Shown piece after piece: positions 45,769 through 55,039 of a stretch of 64,000 nt of DNA. Numbering within the stretch: the first letter of the stretch is position 1; every line of letters starts with the position of its first letter. A program made the position numbers and the translations under genes. This DNA is from CAYJBH01 sp964369965 (lineage in GTDB: Bacteria; Bacillota; Clostridia; Oscillospirales; Ruminococcaceae): positions 1-64,000 of the forward strand of contig CAYJGF010000003.1 of assembly GCA_964369965.1 (NCBI GenBank), written 5' to 3'. Under the pieces are notes generated by a model. It was given only the letters and a program-made list of their open reading frames with translations, ran no database searches and had not been told where the DNA came from.

Positions 45769-46431
45769 ATGAAAAAGCGCAAAAACTTTAAAATAAAGGC
45801 AATGATTTTTTTGATAGGCAGTGCGGTGATTATCACCGGACTGCTTATTCTGCTTGATGCGCAAATTCGACCGGTTATAGTTACCATAGCCGACAACCAG
45901 TCCCGTGTCACGGCGGTTTTGGCTATTAATGAGGCGGTCACAAACGAGCTGAACGAGCACCCCGAACTGTACAGTGAGTTGCTACTGCCGCAGTTTGACA
46001 GCGCCGGCAACATGGTGTCACTCAACGCAAATACCCTGCTTATCAACGAGGCAAAGGCAAACCTCACCGAAGTGGTGGCAAGGGGGCTACAGCAGATGGA
46101 GGAGCGCATCGTCTCGATACCGCTCGGAACGGTACTCGGTTGGCAAATGCTCTCGGGACAGGGACCGAGACTATATTTCTCCGTAATACCGACCTCCTAT
46201 GTTGAGAGCGATATTATAACAAAGATAGAGACAGCCGGTATAAATCAGACTAAAAACAGCATATATATGCGCTTTAGCGTGACTGTAAGTGCGATTATCC
46301 CGGGATACACCACCAGCATCGACGTTCAAAATGACGTGCTGATAGCCGATGTTTTGGTGGTCGGCGATACACCGGAATACTACGGCACCACCAACGGAGA
46401 CGATCTGGTGGAGCCGAATGATTTGATGTAA
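45769..46431 (+). CDS. yunB: sporulation protein YunB
   Basis: 220 aa. One N-terminal membrane helix (about 13-30) and a spore-cortex/forespore type YunB domain (ADNQSRVTAVLAINEAV, IPLGTVLGWQMLSGQGP, VPGY-like IIPGYTTSIDV). YunB is made under the mother-cell sporulation programme in Bacillus and is conserved in spore-forming Firmicutes, so the organism probably sporulates or descends from sporulating ancestors. SD TTGGAGG precedes the ATG. Confidence 0.88.
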   Translation: MKKRKNFKIKAMIFLIGSAVIITGLLILLDAQIRPVIVTIADNQSRVTAVLAINEAVTNELNEHPELYSELLLPQFDSAGNMVSLNANTLLINEAKANLTEVVARGLQQMEERIVSIPLGTVLGWQMLSGQGPRLYFSVIPTSYVESDIITKIETAGINQTKNSIYMRFSVTVSAIIPGYTTSIDVQNDVLIADVLVVGDTPEYYGTTNGDDLVEPNDLM

Positions 46432-46453
46432 ATAAATTTAGCAAAATTACCGA

Positions 46454-46483
46454 TTGATTTTTTACTAATAAATGTGTTATACT
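46454..46483 (+). promoter_or_regulatory. promoter of the ligA-gatCAB unit
   Basis: -35 TTGATT (46454-46459), 18 bases, -10 TATACT (46478-46483). An ATG at 46472 lies between the two boxes and therefore cannot be a translated start from this promoter. Confidence 0.6.
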
Positions 46484-46510
46484 AATAAAGATAATAATTT
46501 TGAGGTAACT

Positions 46511-48499
46511 TTGTTCAGAAAAGGAAGTCTCGATCCCGAGATAAATATAAATATACTTCGCAGTAGGTTGCGACTTTATAATCATGAGTATTATCAACTC
46601 AATCGCCCGAGCATCAGCGATTATGAGTATGACAGACTTATGAGCGAACTTCGTGCGCTTGAAAAAAATCACCCCGAGTTTGATGATGAGACCTCCCCTA
46701 CCCATACCATCGGTGGGGTCGCGAGCGAGCTTTTTGACAAGGTCACCCATCAAGTGCGCATGGAGAGCCTGCAGGACGTATTCTCGTTCCAGGAGCTTTA
46801 TGACTTTGATCGGCGTGTTCGACAAAAAATTGATAATCCTACCTATGTCATTGAGCCGAAGATTGACGGGCTGTCCGTTTCACTTCAATATGAAAACGGC
46901 GTTTTGATAAAGGGGGTAACCCGCGGGAACGGCAGTGTCGGTGAGGATGTCACCGCAAATATTATTACCCTTGACAGTGTTCCCAAAACCCTGCCGGAGC
47001 ATGTTGACATCACTGTACGCGGTGAGGTGTATATGCCCAAAAGCGTTTTTGATGAGCTTGTGGCAACACAGATTCAAAACGAGGAGGAGCCTTTTAAAAA
47101 CCCACGCAACGCCGCCTCCGGCTCGTTGCGACAAAAGGACAGCCGCATTACGGCACAGCGCAGACTTTCAATCTTTATCTTTAACCTGCAACAGGGTAGT
47201 ATCAATGTAAGGACCCACAGCGAATCGTTGGCATATCTTGAAAACCTCGGTTTTGCGACACCGCCCTGCTCCGCGACGGTCACCACCATTGAAGAGGCGA
47301 TAGAATGCATAAAAAACATAGGGGAAAAACGCGCCGAATTTGAGTTTGACCTCGACGGTGCGGTGGTCAAGCTGGAGGATTTATCGGGGCGTGCTTTGCT
47401 TGGCAGCACCTCAAAATTCCCACGTTGGGCGGCGGCGTACAAATACCCACCGGAGGAAAAAGAGACACGGCTTATCTCGGTTTCACTCTCGGTCGGCAGA
47501 ACCGGTGCGGTCATCCCAACCGCCAACCTCGAACCGATAATACTCGCCGGCACAACCGTCGCTCGCGCTACACTGCACAATCAGGACTTTATTAACGATA
47601 AAGGAATACGCATAGGTGACCTTGTCACGGTGCGCAAGGCAGGTGACATAATCCCCGAAATTGTCTCGGTAGTGTCCCACGCGCCGGATAGTGAGCCGTA
47701 TATTATCCCGAACGTTTGCCCCTCCTGCAGTGAAAAGCTGGAAAAAATTGATGATGAGGTCGCCTTGCGATGTGTCAACCGACTTTGTCCCGAGCAACAA
47801 CTTCGCAACATTATCCACTTTTCTTCCCGTGTAGCAATGGATATTGACGGCCTTGGGGAGGCAATAATTCGCTCCCTTTTCACAAACGGTCTTATTAATA
47901 ATATTGCCGATATCTACACCCTGACCAAAGAACAACTTTTGACGCTGGAGGGATTTGCCGATAGATCTGCGGACAATCTCTTATCCTCGATAGAAAAATC
48001 CAAAAAGCAAAACCTCGACCGATTGCTCTTTGCACTCGGCATTAAAAATGTCGGTGCAAGGGCGGCGACACTGATATGCAGACGATTTAAAAACCTACCC
48101 GAAATAATGAACACCAACCCCGAGAGTGTTGCCGAGATAGACGGTGTCGGACCGATTATCGCCGGCAGTCTGTGTGAGTTTTTCGCCTCGGACCAAAAGG
48201 ACATGGTAAACCGTCTGATAGAACATGGTCTGAATACCGAATATGTGACCACCGCAACCGGCTCGGCGCTAAACGGCAAAACGTTTGTAATAACCGGCAC
48301 ACTGAACGGATATTCTCGCGATGAGGCAAAACTGTTAATAGAGCAAAACGGCGGTCGCGTCCAGAGCAGTGTCTCAAAAAAAACCGGCTATCTTTTGAGC
48401 GGTGATGCGTCGGGTAGCAAACTAAAAAAAGCGATTGACCTCGGTGTTGAGGTTATAGATATCAGTCGACTTATCAACATGATAGATGACGGAATATAA
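46511..48499 (+). CDS. ligA: NAD-dependent DNA ligase
   Basis: 662 aa. Adenylation motif EPKIDGLSVSL with catalytic Lys, NTase core (AASGSLRQKD, DLDGAVVKLED), OB fold, zinc finger CPSCSEKL...CVNRLCPEQ, helix-hairpin-helix repeats (IKNVGARAA, EIDGVGPIIA) and a C-terminal BRCT (LNGKTFVITGTLNGYSRDEA). Seals nicks in replication and repair. Start: TTG at 46511 is chosen because SD TGAGGT lies at 46501-46506, whereas the upstream ATG (46472) sits within the promoter and has no SD. First gene of a housekeeping operon with gatC. Confidence 0.95.
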   Translation: MFRKGSLDPEININILRSRLRLYNHEYYQLNRPSISDYEYDRLMSELRALEKNHPEFDDETSPTHTIGGVASELFDKVTHQVRMESLQDVFSFQELYDFDRRVRQKIDNPTYVIEPKIDGLSVSLQYENGVLIKGVTRGNGSVGEDVTANIITLDSVPKTLPEHVDITVRGEVYMPKSVFDELVATQIQNEEEPFKNPRNAASGSLRQKDSRITAQRRLSIFIFNLQQGSINVRTHSESLAYLENLGFATPPCSATVTTIEEAIECIKNIGEKRAEFEFDLDGAVVKLEDLSGRALLGSTSKFPRWAAAYKYPPEEKETRLISVSLSVGRTGAVIPTANLEPIILAGTTVARATLHNQDFINDKGIRIGDLVTVRKAGDIIPEIVSVVSHAPDSEPYIIPNVCPSCSEKLEKIDDEVALRCVNRLCPEQQLRNIIHFSSRVAMDIDGLGEAIIRSLFTNGLINNIADIYTLTKEQLLTLEGFADRSADNLLSSIEKSKKQNLDRLLFALGIKNVGARAATLICRRFKNLPEIMNTNPESVAEIDGVGPIIAGSLCEFFASDQKDMVNRLIEHGLNTEYVTTATGSALNGKTFVITGTLNGYSRDEAKLLIEQNGGRVQSSVSKKTGYLLSGDASGSKLKKAIDLGVEVIDISRLINMIDDGI

Positions 48500-48508
48500 G
48501 GAGAACAG

Positions 48509-48784
48509 ATGTTAACTAAAGAGGAATTTTTACGCCTGTGTGAGCTGTCACAGCTTAGTCTGAACGATGAAAGTGAAAAACGGCTTGCCGCACAGATGGG
48601 CGACATAGTCGACATGATTCGTCACCTACCCGATATAGAGGAGGATTACAGCCCCACGGACGGCATAGGTGAGATGACCTTGCGAAAAGATGATATTACC
48701 CCCTCGCTGTCACGGGAAGAATTTTTGTCGGTTGTGCCAAAGACCGAGGCAGGGTGCATATTGCTCCCCCATCTTAAAAATTAG
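48509..48784 (+). CDS. gatC: aspartyl/glutamyl-tRNA amidotransferase subunit C
   Basis: 91 aa. LTKEEFLRLCELSQLSLNDE and the central MGDIVDMIRHLPDI are typical of GatC; the C-terminal LRKDDITPSLSREEFL is the conserved motif. It stabilises GatA in the GatCAB complex, which forms Gln-tRNA(Gln) (and Asn-tRNA(Asn) where needed) from mischarged tRNAs. SD AAGGAGA. Followed 22 bases later by gatA. Confidence 0.93.
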   Translation: MLTKEEFLRLCELSQLSLNDESEKRLAAQMGDIVDMIRHLPDIEEDYSPTDGIGEMTLRKDDITPSLSREEFLSVVPKTEAGCILLPHLKN

Positions 48785-48806
48785 TTTAATAAGGATAAGA
48801 AAAAAC

Positions 48807-50249
48807 ATGGATTTACATAAACTTTCGGCGAAAAAATCTGCCGAAATGATGGAAAAAGGTGAGATATCCTCGCTTGAGCTGACTCGCAGTTGCCTCGAGC
48901 GTATTGATGCTGTGGAGAGTAAGGTGGACGCCTTTTTAACCGTCACCGCCGAGCGCGCACTAAAACAGGCGCGCCTGTCGGACGAGCGCCGCGCTAAGGG
49001 TGAGACGCTCGGCGCGCTGGACGGGATACCCTACAGCGTCAAGGATAACATCTGTACCAAAGGTGTGCGCACTACCTGCGCCTCCAAAATCCTCGAGAAT
49101 TTTATTCCGCCCTATAGTGCCACCGTTCAGGAGCGATTGGAGCGCTCCGGTGCGGTTCTGCTCGGCAAGCTCAACATGGACGAGTTTGCGATGGGCTCCT
49201 CCTGTGAGAACTCCTATTTTAAGTTAACACGCAACCCATTTGACACCACACGGGTGCCGGGTGGGTCATCCGGTGGCAGTGCCGCCGCCGTCGCCGCCTG
49301 TGAGGGTGCGCTCTCGCTCGGCAGTGACACCGGCGGTTCTATCCGTCAGCCGGCAGGGCTTTGCGGTGTAGTAGGTTTTAAACCAAGCTACGGCGCGGTG
49401 TCACGGTATGGGTTGATTGCCTTTGCCTCCTCCCTTGACCAGATAGGTCCACTCGGGCGTTCGGTGGAGGATGTCGAGAAGATGTTCGACGTAATCTGTG
49501 GGCATGATATCAAGGATGCCACCTCTTTGACTAAACCACCCCAAAAAACTTATACCGATCTCAAAAATACCGTGATCGGTCTGCCCAAAGAATATTTTGG
49601 GGATGGCATTGAACCGCAAACGAGAGAAAAAGTGATGCAGGCGGTCAAGGTTTTAGAGGCGGCCGGCGTTAAGTTCAAGGAGGTGTCGATACCGAGTCTC
49701 GGATATTCACTCTCCGCCTATTATATTATATCCTCTGCTGAGGCCTCCTCCAACCTTGCGCGATTTGACGGGGTGAAATACGGATATCGCGCCGAATGTG
49801 ACACCCTCGATGAGATGTACAAAAAGAGCAGAAGTGAGGGCTTTGGCGATGAGGTTAAACGCCGAATACTGCTCGGAACATATGTGCTGTCCAGCGGCTA
49901 TTATGATGCCTATTATAAGAGGGCTAAGCTGTTACAGCGCCGTTTCACCGCCGAATTCCGGGAGGTTTTGTCCGGCTGTGACATGTTGCTCACACCGATA
50001 TCAATGTCAACGGCATTTAAGATAGGCGAGAAAAATTCCTTACCGCTTGAGATGTACGCCGCCGACAGCTGCACCGTCACCGTCAACCTCGCCGGTCTGC
50101 CGGCATTATCGATACCGTGCGGATTGTCAAAAGACTCGTTGCCGATAGGTATGCAGTTGATAGGGCGACATGGCAGTGATTACGCTCTATTATCGGTCGG
50201 CGCTCAGTATGAAGAGCTTGTAGGCGGTTTTGCGGTGGCACAACTGTAG
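48807..50249 (+). CDS. gatA: aspartyl/glutamyl-tRNA amidotransferase subunit A
   Basis: 480 aa, amidase-signature family. The Ser-cisSer-Lys triad is in YSVKDNICT (Lys), RVPGGSSGGSAAAVA and SLGSDTGGSIRQPAG. It releases ammonia from glutamine for GatB. Start ATG 48807 with SD AAGGATAAG; a longer in-frame reading from 48690 would overlap gatC and lacks an SD. Confidence 0.96.
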   Translation: MDLHKLSAKKSAEMMEKGEISSLELTRSCLERIDAVESKVDAFLTVTAERALKQARLSDERRAKGETLGALDGIPYSVKDNICTKGVRTTCASKILENFIPPYSATVQERLERSGAVLLGKLNMDEFAMGSSCENSYFKLTRNPFDTTRVPGGSSGGSAAAVAACEGALSLGSDTGGSIRQPAGLCGVVGFKPSYGAVSRYGLIAFASSLDQIGPLGRSVEDVEKMFDVICGHDIKDATSLTKPPQKTYTDLKNTVIGLPKEYFGDGIEPQTREKVMQAVKVLEAAGVKFKEVSIPSLGYSLSAYYIISSAEASSNLARFDGVKYGYRAECDTLDEMYKKSRSEGFGDEVKRRILLGTYVLSSGYYDAYYKRAKLLQRRFTAEFREVLSGCDMLLTPISMSTAFKIGEKNSLPLEMYAADSCTVTVNLAGLPALSIPCGLSKDSLPIGMQLIGRHGSDYALLSVGAQYEELVGGFAVAQL

Positions 50250-50273
50250 TAATTAAAAAAGGATAGATAATTA

Positions 50274-51710
50274 ATGAGTAGATATGAGACGGTCATCGGT
50301 CTTGAGGTTCATGCCGAGCTTTGCACCAAGACCAAGATATATTGCGGATGTAAAAACGAGTTCGGTCGGGAGGTCAACACACTTGTCTGCCCGATATGCA
50401 CCGGTATGCCCGGCACCTTGCCGACGCTCAACAGCGCGGTGGTGGAGTATTGCATTAAAATGGGGCTTGCACTCGGGTGTGATATCAACCGCCACTCGAA
50501 ACAGGATAGGAAAAATTATTTTTATCCCGATCTACCAAAAGGTTATCAAATTTCTCAATTTGATGTCCCACTTTGTGAGGGGGGGAAACTCGATATTCTT
50601 ATCGGTGATAAAATCAAAACTATAGGCATAACTCGAATTCATATCGAGGAGGACGCCGGCAAGATTGTGCGTGTTGACGGTATCGACGGCACCCTCGCCG
50701 ACTATAATCGATGTGGAGTGCCACTTATTGAGATAGTGTCGGAGCCGGACATGCGCTCTGCCGAGGAGGCAAAGGCATACCTTGAAACGATACACGCTAT
50801 ACTGTTATATATCGGCATAAGTGACGCTAAAATGCAGGAGGGCAGTGTGCGTTGCGATGTCAACGTGTCGTTGCGACCACTCGGCGAGAGTGAGTTTGGC
50901 ACACGCTGTGAGATGAAAAACGTCAACAGCTTCGGTGCGGTTTATCGAGGCATACTCTATGAGGTTCAGCGCCAGACAGCATTGCTCGATGCCGGTGAGA
51001 AGATTGTGCAACAGACAAGACGTTGGGACGATCAAAAAGGTGAGAGTGTTGTCCTCCGCAGTAAAGAGGACGCGCACGACTACCGCTATTTCCCCGAGCC
51101 GGATCTACTCGGCTTTACGGTGGAGCAATCGCTGGTTGATACACTGCGCGACGCGATACCGGAACTGCCGGTCGCTAAGGCGTGTCGATACATGAGCGAT
51201 TATAATCTGCCGGTCGCCGACGCCACACTTCTCGCGCAAAATCGTGCACGTGCCGACTATTTTGAAAAGGCTGTGGGTGACGATTTGACCTTTGCAAAAT
51301 CGGTCTGCAACTGGCTTATCGGTGATATCACGGCATATCTTGCGAAAAATCACCTATCGATAGAGGAACTGTCACTCCAACCGACACGGCTTTTAGAACT
51401 TGTCAAATTGGTGGACGGCGGGAAGATAAGTAACACCGCCGGCAAGACGGTGCTGGAGGAGATGTTTAACGACGACCGCCCCCCCACCGACATTGCGAGT
51501 GAGAAAAACCTGATGCAGATAAACGACACCTCGGCGCTCGCCGAGATAGTCACCGAGGTGCTAAGCGAAAATGATAACGTGGTCACCGACTACAAAAACG
51601 GCAAGACCAACGCGCTCGGCTTTTTGGTTGGTCAATGTATGAAACGCAGTAAAGGTAAGGGGAACCCGAGGACGTTCACCGAGCTTTTAACAGATAATCT
51701 TAATAATTGA
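50274..51710 (+). CDS. gatB: aspartyl/glutamyl-tRNA amidotransferase subunit B
   Basis: 478 aa. YETVIGLEVHAELCTKTKIY, CPICTGMPGTLPTLN and DRKNYFYPDLPKGYQISQF are GatB signatures; the C-terminal YqeY-like tail (NALGFLVGQCMKRSKGKGNP) is present. It activates the mischarged aminoacyl-tRNA with ATP and transfers ammonia. Completes the gatCAB set. Confidence 0.96.
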   Translation: MSRYETVIGLEVHAELCTKTKIYCGCKNEFGREVNTLVCPICTGMPGTLPTLNSAVVEYCIKMGLALGCDINRHSKQDRKNYFYPDLPKGYQISQFDVPLCEGGKLDILIGDKIKTIGITRIHIEEDAGKIVRVDGIDGTLADYNRCGVPLIEIVSEPDMRSAEEAKAYLETIHAILLYIGISDAKMQEGSVRCDVNVSLRPLGESEFGTRCEMKNVNSFGAVYRGILYEVQRQTALLDAGEKIVQQTRRWDDQKGESVVLRSKEDAHDYRYFPEPDLLGFTVEQSLVDTLRDAIPELPVAKACRYMSDYNLPVADATLLAQNRARADYFEKAVGDDLTFAKSVCNWLIGDITAYLAKNHLSIEELSLQPTRLLELVKLVDGGKISNTAGKTVLEEMFNDDRPPTDIASEKNLMQINDTSALAEIVTEVLSENDNVVTDYKNGKTNALGFLVGQCMKRSKGKGNPRTFTELLTDNLNN

Positions 51711-51721
51711 AAGGAGAAAAG

Positions 51722-51943
51722 ATGGCAGAGTTTAAGTATGAAATCAAGGAGAGTTTAGGGGTGTTATCGGAGGGGAATAACGGCTGGCAACGTGAGCTGA
51801 ACATGGTGAGTTGGAACGAACGTGAACCGAAATTTGACATTCGTGACTGGTCGCCGGACCACACTAAAATGGGCAAAGGGATTTCACTCACTCCGGACGA
51901 GCTTGCAATCCTTAAAGATGTTTTGTCCGAGATGGAAGTTTAG
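51722..51943 (+). CDS. YdbC/PC4-like ssDNA-binding family protein
   Basis: 73 aa, starting MAEFKYEIKESLGVLSEG. WQRELNMVSWNEREPKFDIR and GISLTPDELAILKDVL fit the bacterial YdbC family, whose fold is like the PC4 transcription coactivator and binds single-stranded DNA. Start ATG 51722 is preceded by AAAGGAGAA. Its position after gatB and 3 bases before the HD gene suggests cotranscription. Confidence 0.82.
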   Translation: MAEFKYEIKESLGVLSEGNNGWQRELNMVSWNEREPKFDIRDWSPDHTKMGKGISLTPDELAILKDVLSEMEV

Positions 51944-51946
51944 CCT

Positions 51947-52549
51947 ATGTCCGGCACAGAAAAAACCGACTACAGGTCGGAATTTATCGAGATATTTAAC
52001 TCAAATATCAAACGCAAAGGGGCACAGGAACTACTGGACTGGTTGCAAAAGACCGATTTTTTCACGGCACCTGCCTCGACAAAATACCACGGCGCATGTG
52101 AAAATGGATTGGTCATGCACAGCATAAATGTCTTTAAATGCCTGTCGGAACTGCGCGAAGGTGAGCCGGAGGAAAGTGTAGCCGTCTGCTCACTTTTGCA
52201 CGACATCTGCAAGACAAACTTTTATAAGATAAGCTCACGCAACGTCAAAAATGAACAGACCGGCGCATGGGAAAAGGTCCCCTATTATACGGTAGAGGAT
52301 GAATTTCCTTACGGTCACGGCGAGAAGAGCGTCTATCTTGTGGAGCGGTTTATGAAACTAAGCCCGGCGGAGGCGATGGCAATTCGTTGGCATATGGGTG
52401 GCTTTGATGAGGCGGTCAAGGGCGGAAGTTTTGCCATCGGCAATGCATACTATATGTATCCGATAGCGGTCAAACTCCACATAGCGGATCTTAAGGCTAC
52501 ATATCTTTTAGAACTCGGCACCTCATCGGTGCGTGACGGTAAACGATAA
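51947..52549 (+). CDS. HD-domain phosphohydrolase
   Basis: 200 aa. HD motifs: His in GLVMHSINVF and His-Asp in CSLLHDICKTNFY, followed by HGEKSVYLVERFM and IRWHMGGFD. Such proteins hydrolyse nucleotides or cyclic nucleotides, or act on tRNA 3' ends, using a metal pair; the substrate here is unknown. It overlaps nothing and lies 3 bases after the PC4-like gene. Confidence 0.85.
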   Translation: MSGTEKTDYRSEFIEIFNSNIKRKGAQELLDWLQKTDFFTAPASTKYHGACENGLVMHSINVFKCLSELREGEPEESVAVCSLLHDICKTNFYKISSRNVKNEQTGAWEKVPYYTVEDEFPYGHGEKSVYLVERFMKLSPAEAMAIRWHMGGFDEAVKGGSFAIGNAYYMYPIAVKLHIADLKATYLLELGTSSVRDGKR

Positions 52550-52563
52550 AAAAGGAGAGAATA

Positions 52564-53373
52564 ATGGATGTAAAACAACTAAAGGTCGTGTGTAATGATG
52601 TTCGCAAAGACATAGTCAACATGGTTGCCGCGGCAAAGAGCGGTCACCCGGGTGGCTCACTGTCCGGTGTGGAGGCACTGGTTGCACTCTACTTTTCAAA
52701 GATGAATATCGACCCTAAAAATCCAAAGGATGAAAATCGCGACAGGTTTGTGCTCAGCAAAGGTCACGCCGCGCCGCTACTCTATGCGGTACTCGGTGAG
52801 CGCGGATATTTTGACAAAGAGCTTTTCGGCACACTTCGCAAACTGCACAGCCCACTTCAAGGTCACCCCGACGCTAAAAAACTGCCGGGCGTGGATGCCT
52901 CCACCGGCTCTCTCGGTCAGGGCATATCCATCGCTGTTGGCATGGCAATTGGCGCGAAGGCACAAAAATCAGCTGTAAAGGTATATACCTTGTTAGGTGA
53001 TGGGGAGTTGCAGGAGGGTCTTGTCTGGGAGGCGGCGACCGCGGCGGCACACTATAAACTCGATAATTTCACCGTTATAGTGGACAACAACGGTCTACAG
53101 ATTGACGGCAGCAACGACGAGGTCATGTCGCTAGGCAACATTGAAGATAAGTTCGCGGCTTTCGGATTTGAGGTTGTATCGGTCGAGGACGGCAACGATA
53201 TAGAGCAGATTTTAACGGCATACGATGCTCCGTCGGGCGGCAAACCGAAGTGTATAGTTTCTCACACCGTCAAGGGCAAAGGTGTTTCGTTTATGGAAAA
53301 TCAGGTGGGTTGGCACGGCAAGGCACCCAGCGCAGAGGAAGCGGAAAAAGCCCTTAACGAGTTAACTGTTTAA
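52564..53373 (+). CDS. transketolase N-terminal subunit
   Basis: 269 aa. Thiamine-diphosphate and metal site in LGDGELQEGLVWEAATAAAH with VDNNGLQIDG, and the early SGHPGGSLSGVEALVALYF. With the next gene it makes the split transketolase found in many Firmicutes and Archaea, which shuttles two-carbon units in the pentose phosphate pathway. SD AAAGGAGA. Confidence 0.94.
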   Translation: MDVKQLKVVCNDVRKDIVNMVAAAKSGHPGGSLSGVEALVALYFSKMNIDPKNPKDENRDRFVLSKGHAAPLLYAVLGERGYFDKELFGTLRKLHSPLQGHPDAKKLPGVDASTGSLGQGISIAVGMAIGAKAQKSAVKVYTLLGDGELQEGLVWEAATAAAHYKLDNFTVIVDNNGLQIDGSNDEVMSLGNIEDKFAAFGFEVVSVEDGNDIEQILTAYDAPSGGKPKCIVSHTVKGKGVSFMENQVGWHGKAPSAEEAEKALNELTV

Positions 53374-53391
53374 TGGAAAGGAATTTATAAT

Positions 53392-54321
53392 ATGAGTGGT
53401 ACAAAAGCAACAAGAAATGCATACGGTGATGCGCTGTGCGAGCTTGGCGCCGTAAATGATAAGGTTGTCGTGCTGGACGCCGACCTGTCCCATGCGACCA
53501 TGACCATGGGCTTTGCAAAACAGTTCCCCGAAAGGTTTTTTAACGCCGGCATTGCCGAGGCAAATATGGTGGACATGGCGGCAGGTCTCTCCACTATGGG
53601 CTATATCCCCTATTGCAGCAGCTTTGCAATCTTCGGCACCGGTCGTGCCTATGAAATGGTGCGCAACAGCGTTGCCTACCCCGGATTTAACGTAAAACTT
53701 TGTATGACCCACTCCGGAATAACGGTCGGTGAGGACGGCGGCAGTCATCAATCTATTGAGGATATTGCGCTGATGCGTGTTATCCCCGGCATGACGGTTA
53801 TATCCCCCTGTGACGCTAACGAAGCGCGCAAGGCAGTCATCGCACTTGCCGAGATGGAGGGACCTGTATATCTGCGTCTATCCCGCCCTGCGAGCCATAT
53901 TTTTGACGGTGACATGCCGTTTGAGATTGGCAAGGCAAATGTCATGAGAGAGGGCACCGACGTTGTAATATTCGCTCATGGATTGATGGTCAAATCTGCA
54001 GTTGACGCCGCCGAGGCTCTTGCACAAGAGGGTATATCCGCCGCGGTCATCAACATGCACACCATCAAACCGCTGGATGTTGAGTGTGTGAAAAAATACG
54101 CAAATGCCTGCAAAAAGGTGGTCACGGTGGAGGAACACAGCGTTATTGGCGGTCTCGGCGATGCCGTTGCCGATGTCGTTATCTCCATGCCGGACGTCGT
54201 CATGACCAAGATAGGTGTCAACGATGAGTTCGGTCAATCCGGCACACCGGACGCACTGCTCAAGGAGTACGGACTTGATGTGGATAGCATTACCGGAAAA
54301 ATTAAGGATTTTGTGAAATGA
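53392..54321 (+). CDS. transketolase C-terminal subunit
   Basis: 309 aa. Pyrimidine-binding domain (VVLDADLSHATMTMGFAKQF, FNAGIAEANMVDMAAGLSTM) and C-terminal domain (TVEEHSVIGGLGDAVADVV). Partner of the gene at 52564, 18 bases upstream. Its final TGA overlaps the next ATG (ATGA). Confidence 0.94.
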   Translation: MSGTKATRNAYGDALCELGAVNDKVVVLDADLSHATMTMGFAKQFPERFFNAGIAEANMVDMAAGLSTMGYIPYCSSFAIFGTGRAYEMVRNSVAYPGFNVKLCMTHSGITVGEDGGSHQSIEDIALMRVIPGMTVISPCDANEARKAVIALAEMEGPVYLRLSRPASHIFDGDMPFEIGKANVMREGTDVVIFAHGLMVKSAVDAAEALAQEGISAAVINMHTIKPLDVECVKKYANACKKVVTVEEHSVIGGLGDAVADVVISMPDVVMTKIGVNDEFGQSGTPDALLKEYGLDVDSITGKIKDFVK

Positions 54322-54845
54322 AAAAGGTTATAGTATACATCGCCGTGAGCGTTGACGGGTTTATCGCCGACCGCGACGGCGGTGTAGCTTGGCTGTCGGG
54401 TGACGGTTCCGACGAGGGTAATATGGGGAGCTACCCCGAATTCATAAAAGGTATTGACACCGTCTTGCTCGGCTATAAAACCTATGAGCAGATTGTCACC
54501 GAATTATCACCCGTCGTATGGCCTTATGACGGTATGCAAAGCTATGTTTTAACCCACCGTGATATAGCGAACACCGAAAACATCACCTTCACCGGTGAAG
54601 ATTTAGGCGAGCTTGTGAATATGCTTCGTTCGACAGAGGGTGAAGGTGATATTTGGGTCTGCGGTGGCGCAAGCATTATCAACCGGTTGATGGGTTTGGG
54701 GTTGATTGATGTGTATTACCTAACGGTCATCCCGACCATACTCGGCGAGGGCACGCGACTTTTTGAGAATAGAAAAGAGCCGTTAAAGCTTCGTCTGATA
54801 AAATCCGAGAGCTATAACGGCATGACCGATCTTGTGTATAAATAA
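54318..54845 (+). CDS. RibD C-terminal/dihydrofolate reductase-fold protein
   Basis: 175 aa. VIVYIAVSVDGFIADRDGGV, TVLLGYKTYEQIV, VCGGASIINRLM and PTILGEGTRLF are typical of the YyaP/YwjB type of RibD_C-like reductases. NADPH-dependent reduction is expected; substrate unknown. Translationally coupled to the transketolase gene by a 4-base overlap. Confidence 0.85.
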   Translation: MKKVIVYIAVSVDGFIADRDGGVAWLSGDGSDEGNMGSYPEFIKGIDTVLLGYKTYEQIVTELSPVVWPYDGMQSYVLTHRDIANTENITFTGEDLGELVNMLRSTEGEGDIWVCGGASIINRLMGLGLIDVYYLTVIPTILGEGTRLFENRKEPLKLRLIKSESYNGMTDLVYK

Positions 54846-54853
54846 TATAAAGG

Positions 54854-55039
54854 CTAAAATTCCTCATAAATAACCTGATAGGAGGTGAGCCCATACTCAT
54901 CCTCGGTGGGCTCTCTAAAATTTGTTATACACAGGTGATTTATCGGAATCGACATAGAGGACAAAGGGGCGCTTTTAAAAAGGGTTAGTATGACGAACTG
55001 CTCCGGTTTTACAGAAAAAATCCCATAGCAATAATCCAA
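54854..55039 (-). CDS. doubtful small ORF (61 aa)
   Basis: Begins MDYCYGIFSVKPEQFVILTL and ends TSYQVIYEEF. It overlaps the end of the 217-aa membrane protein gene by 31 bases, has no clear SD and no family was recognised. It could be the rest of a decayed gene or simply a chance frame filling the 163-base gap before the convergent gene at 54845. Confidence 0.25.
   Translation of the reverse strand: MDYCYGIFSVKPEQFVILTLFKSAPLSSMSIPINHLCITNFREPTEDEYGLTSYQVIYEEF

Noticed and set aside
48690..48806. Earlier start for gatA
   Set aside because: It overlaps gatC and lacks an SD; the ATG at 48807 fits family length.
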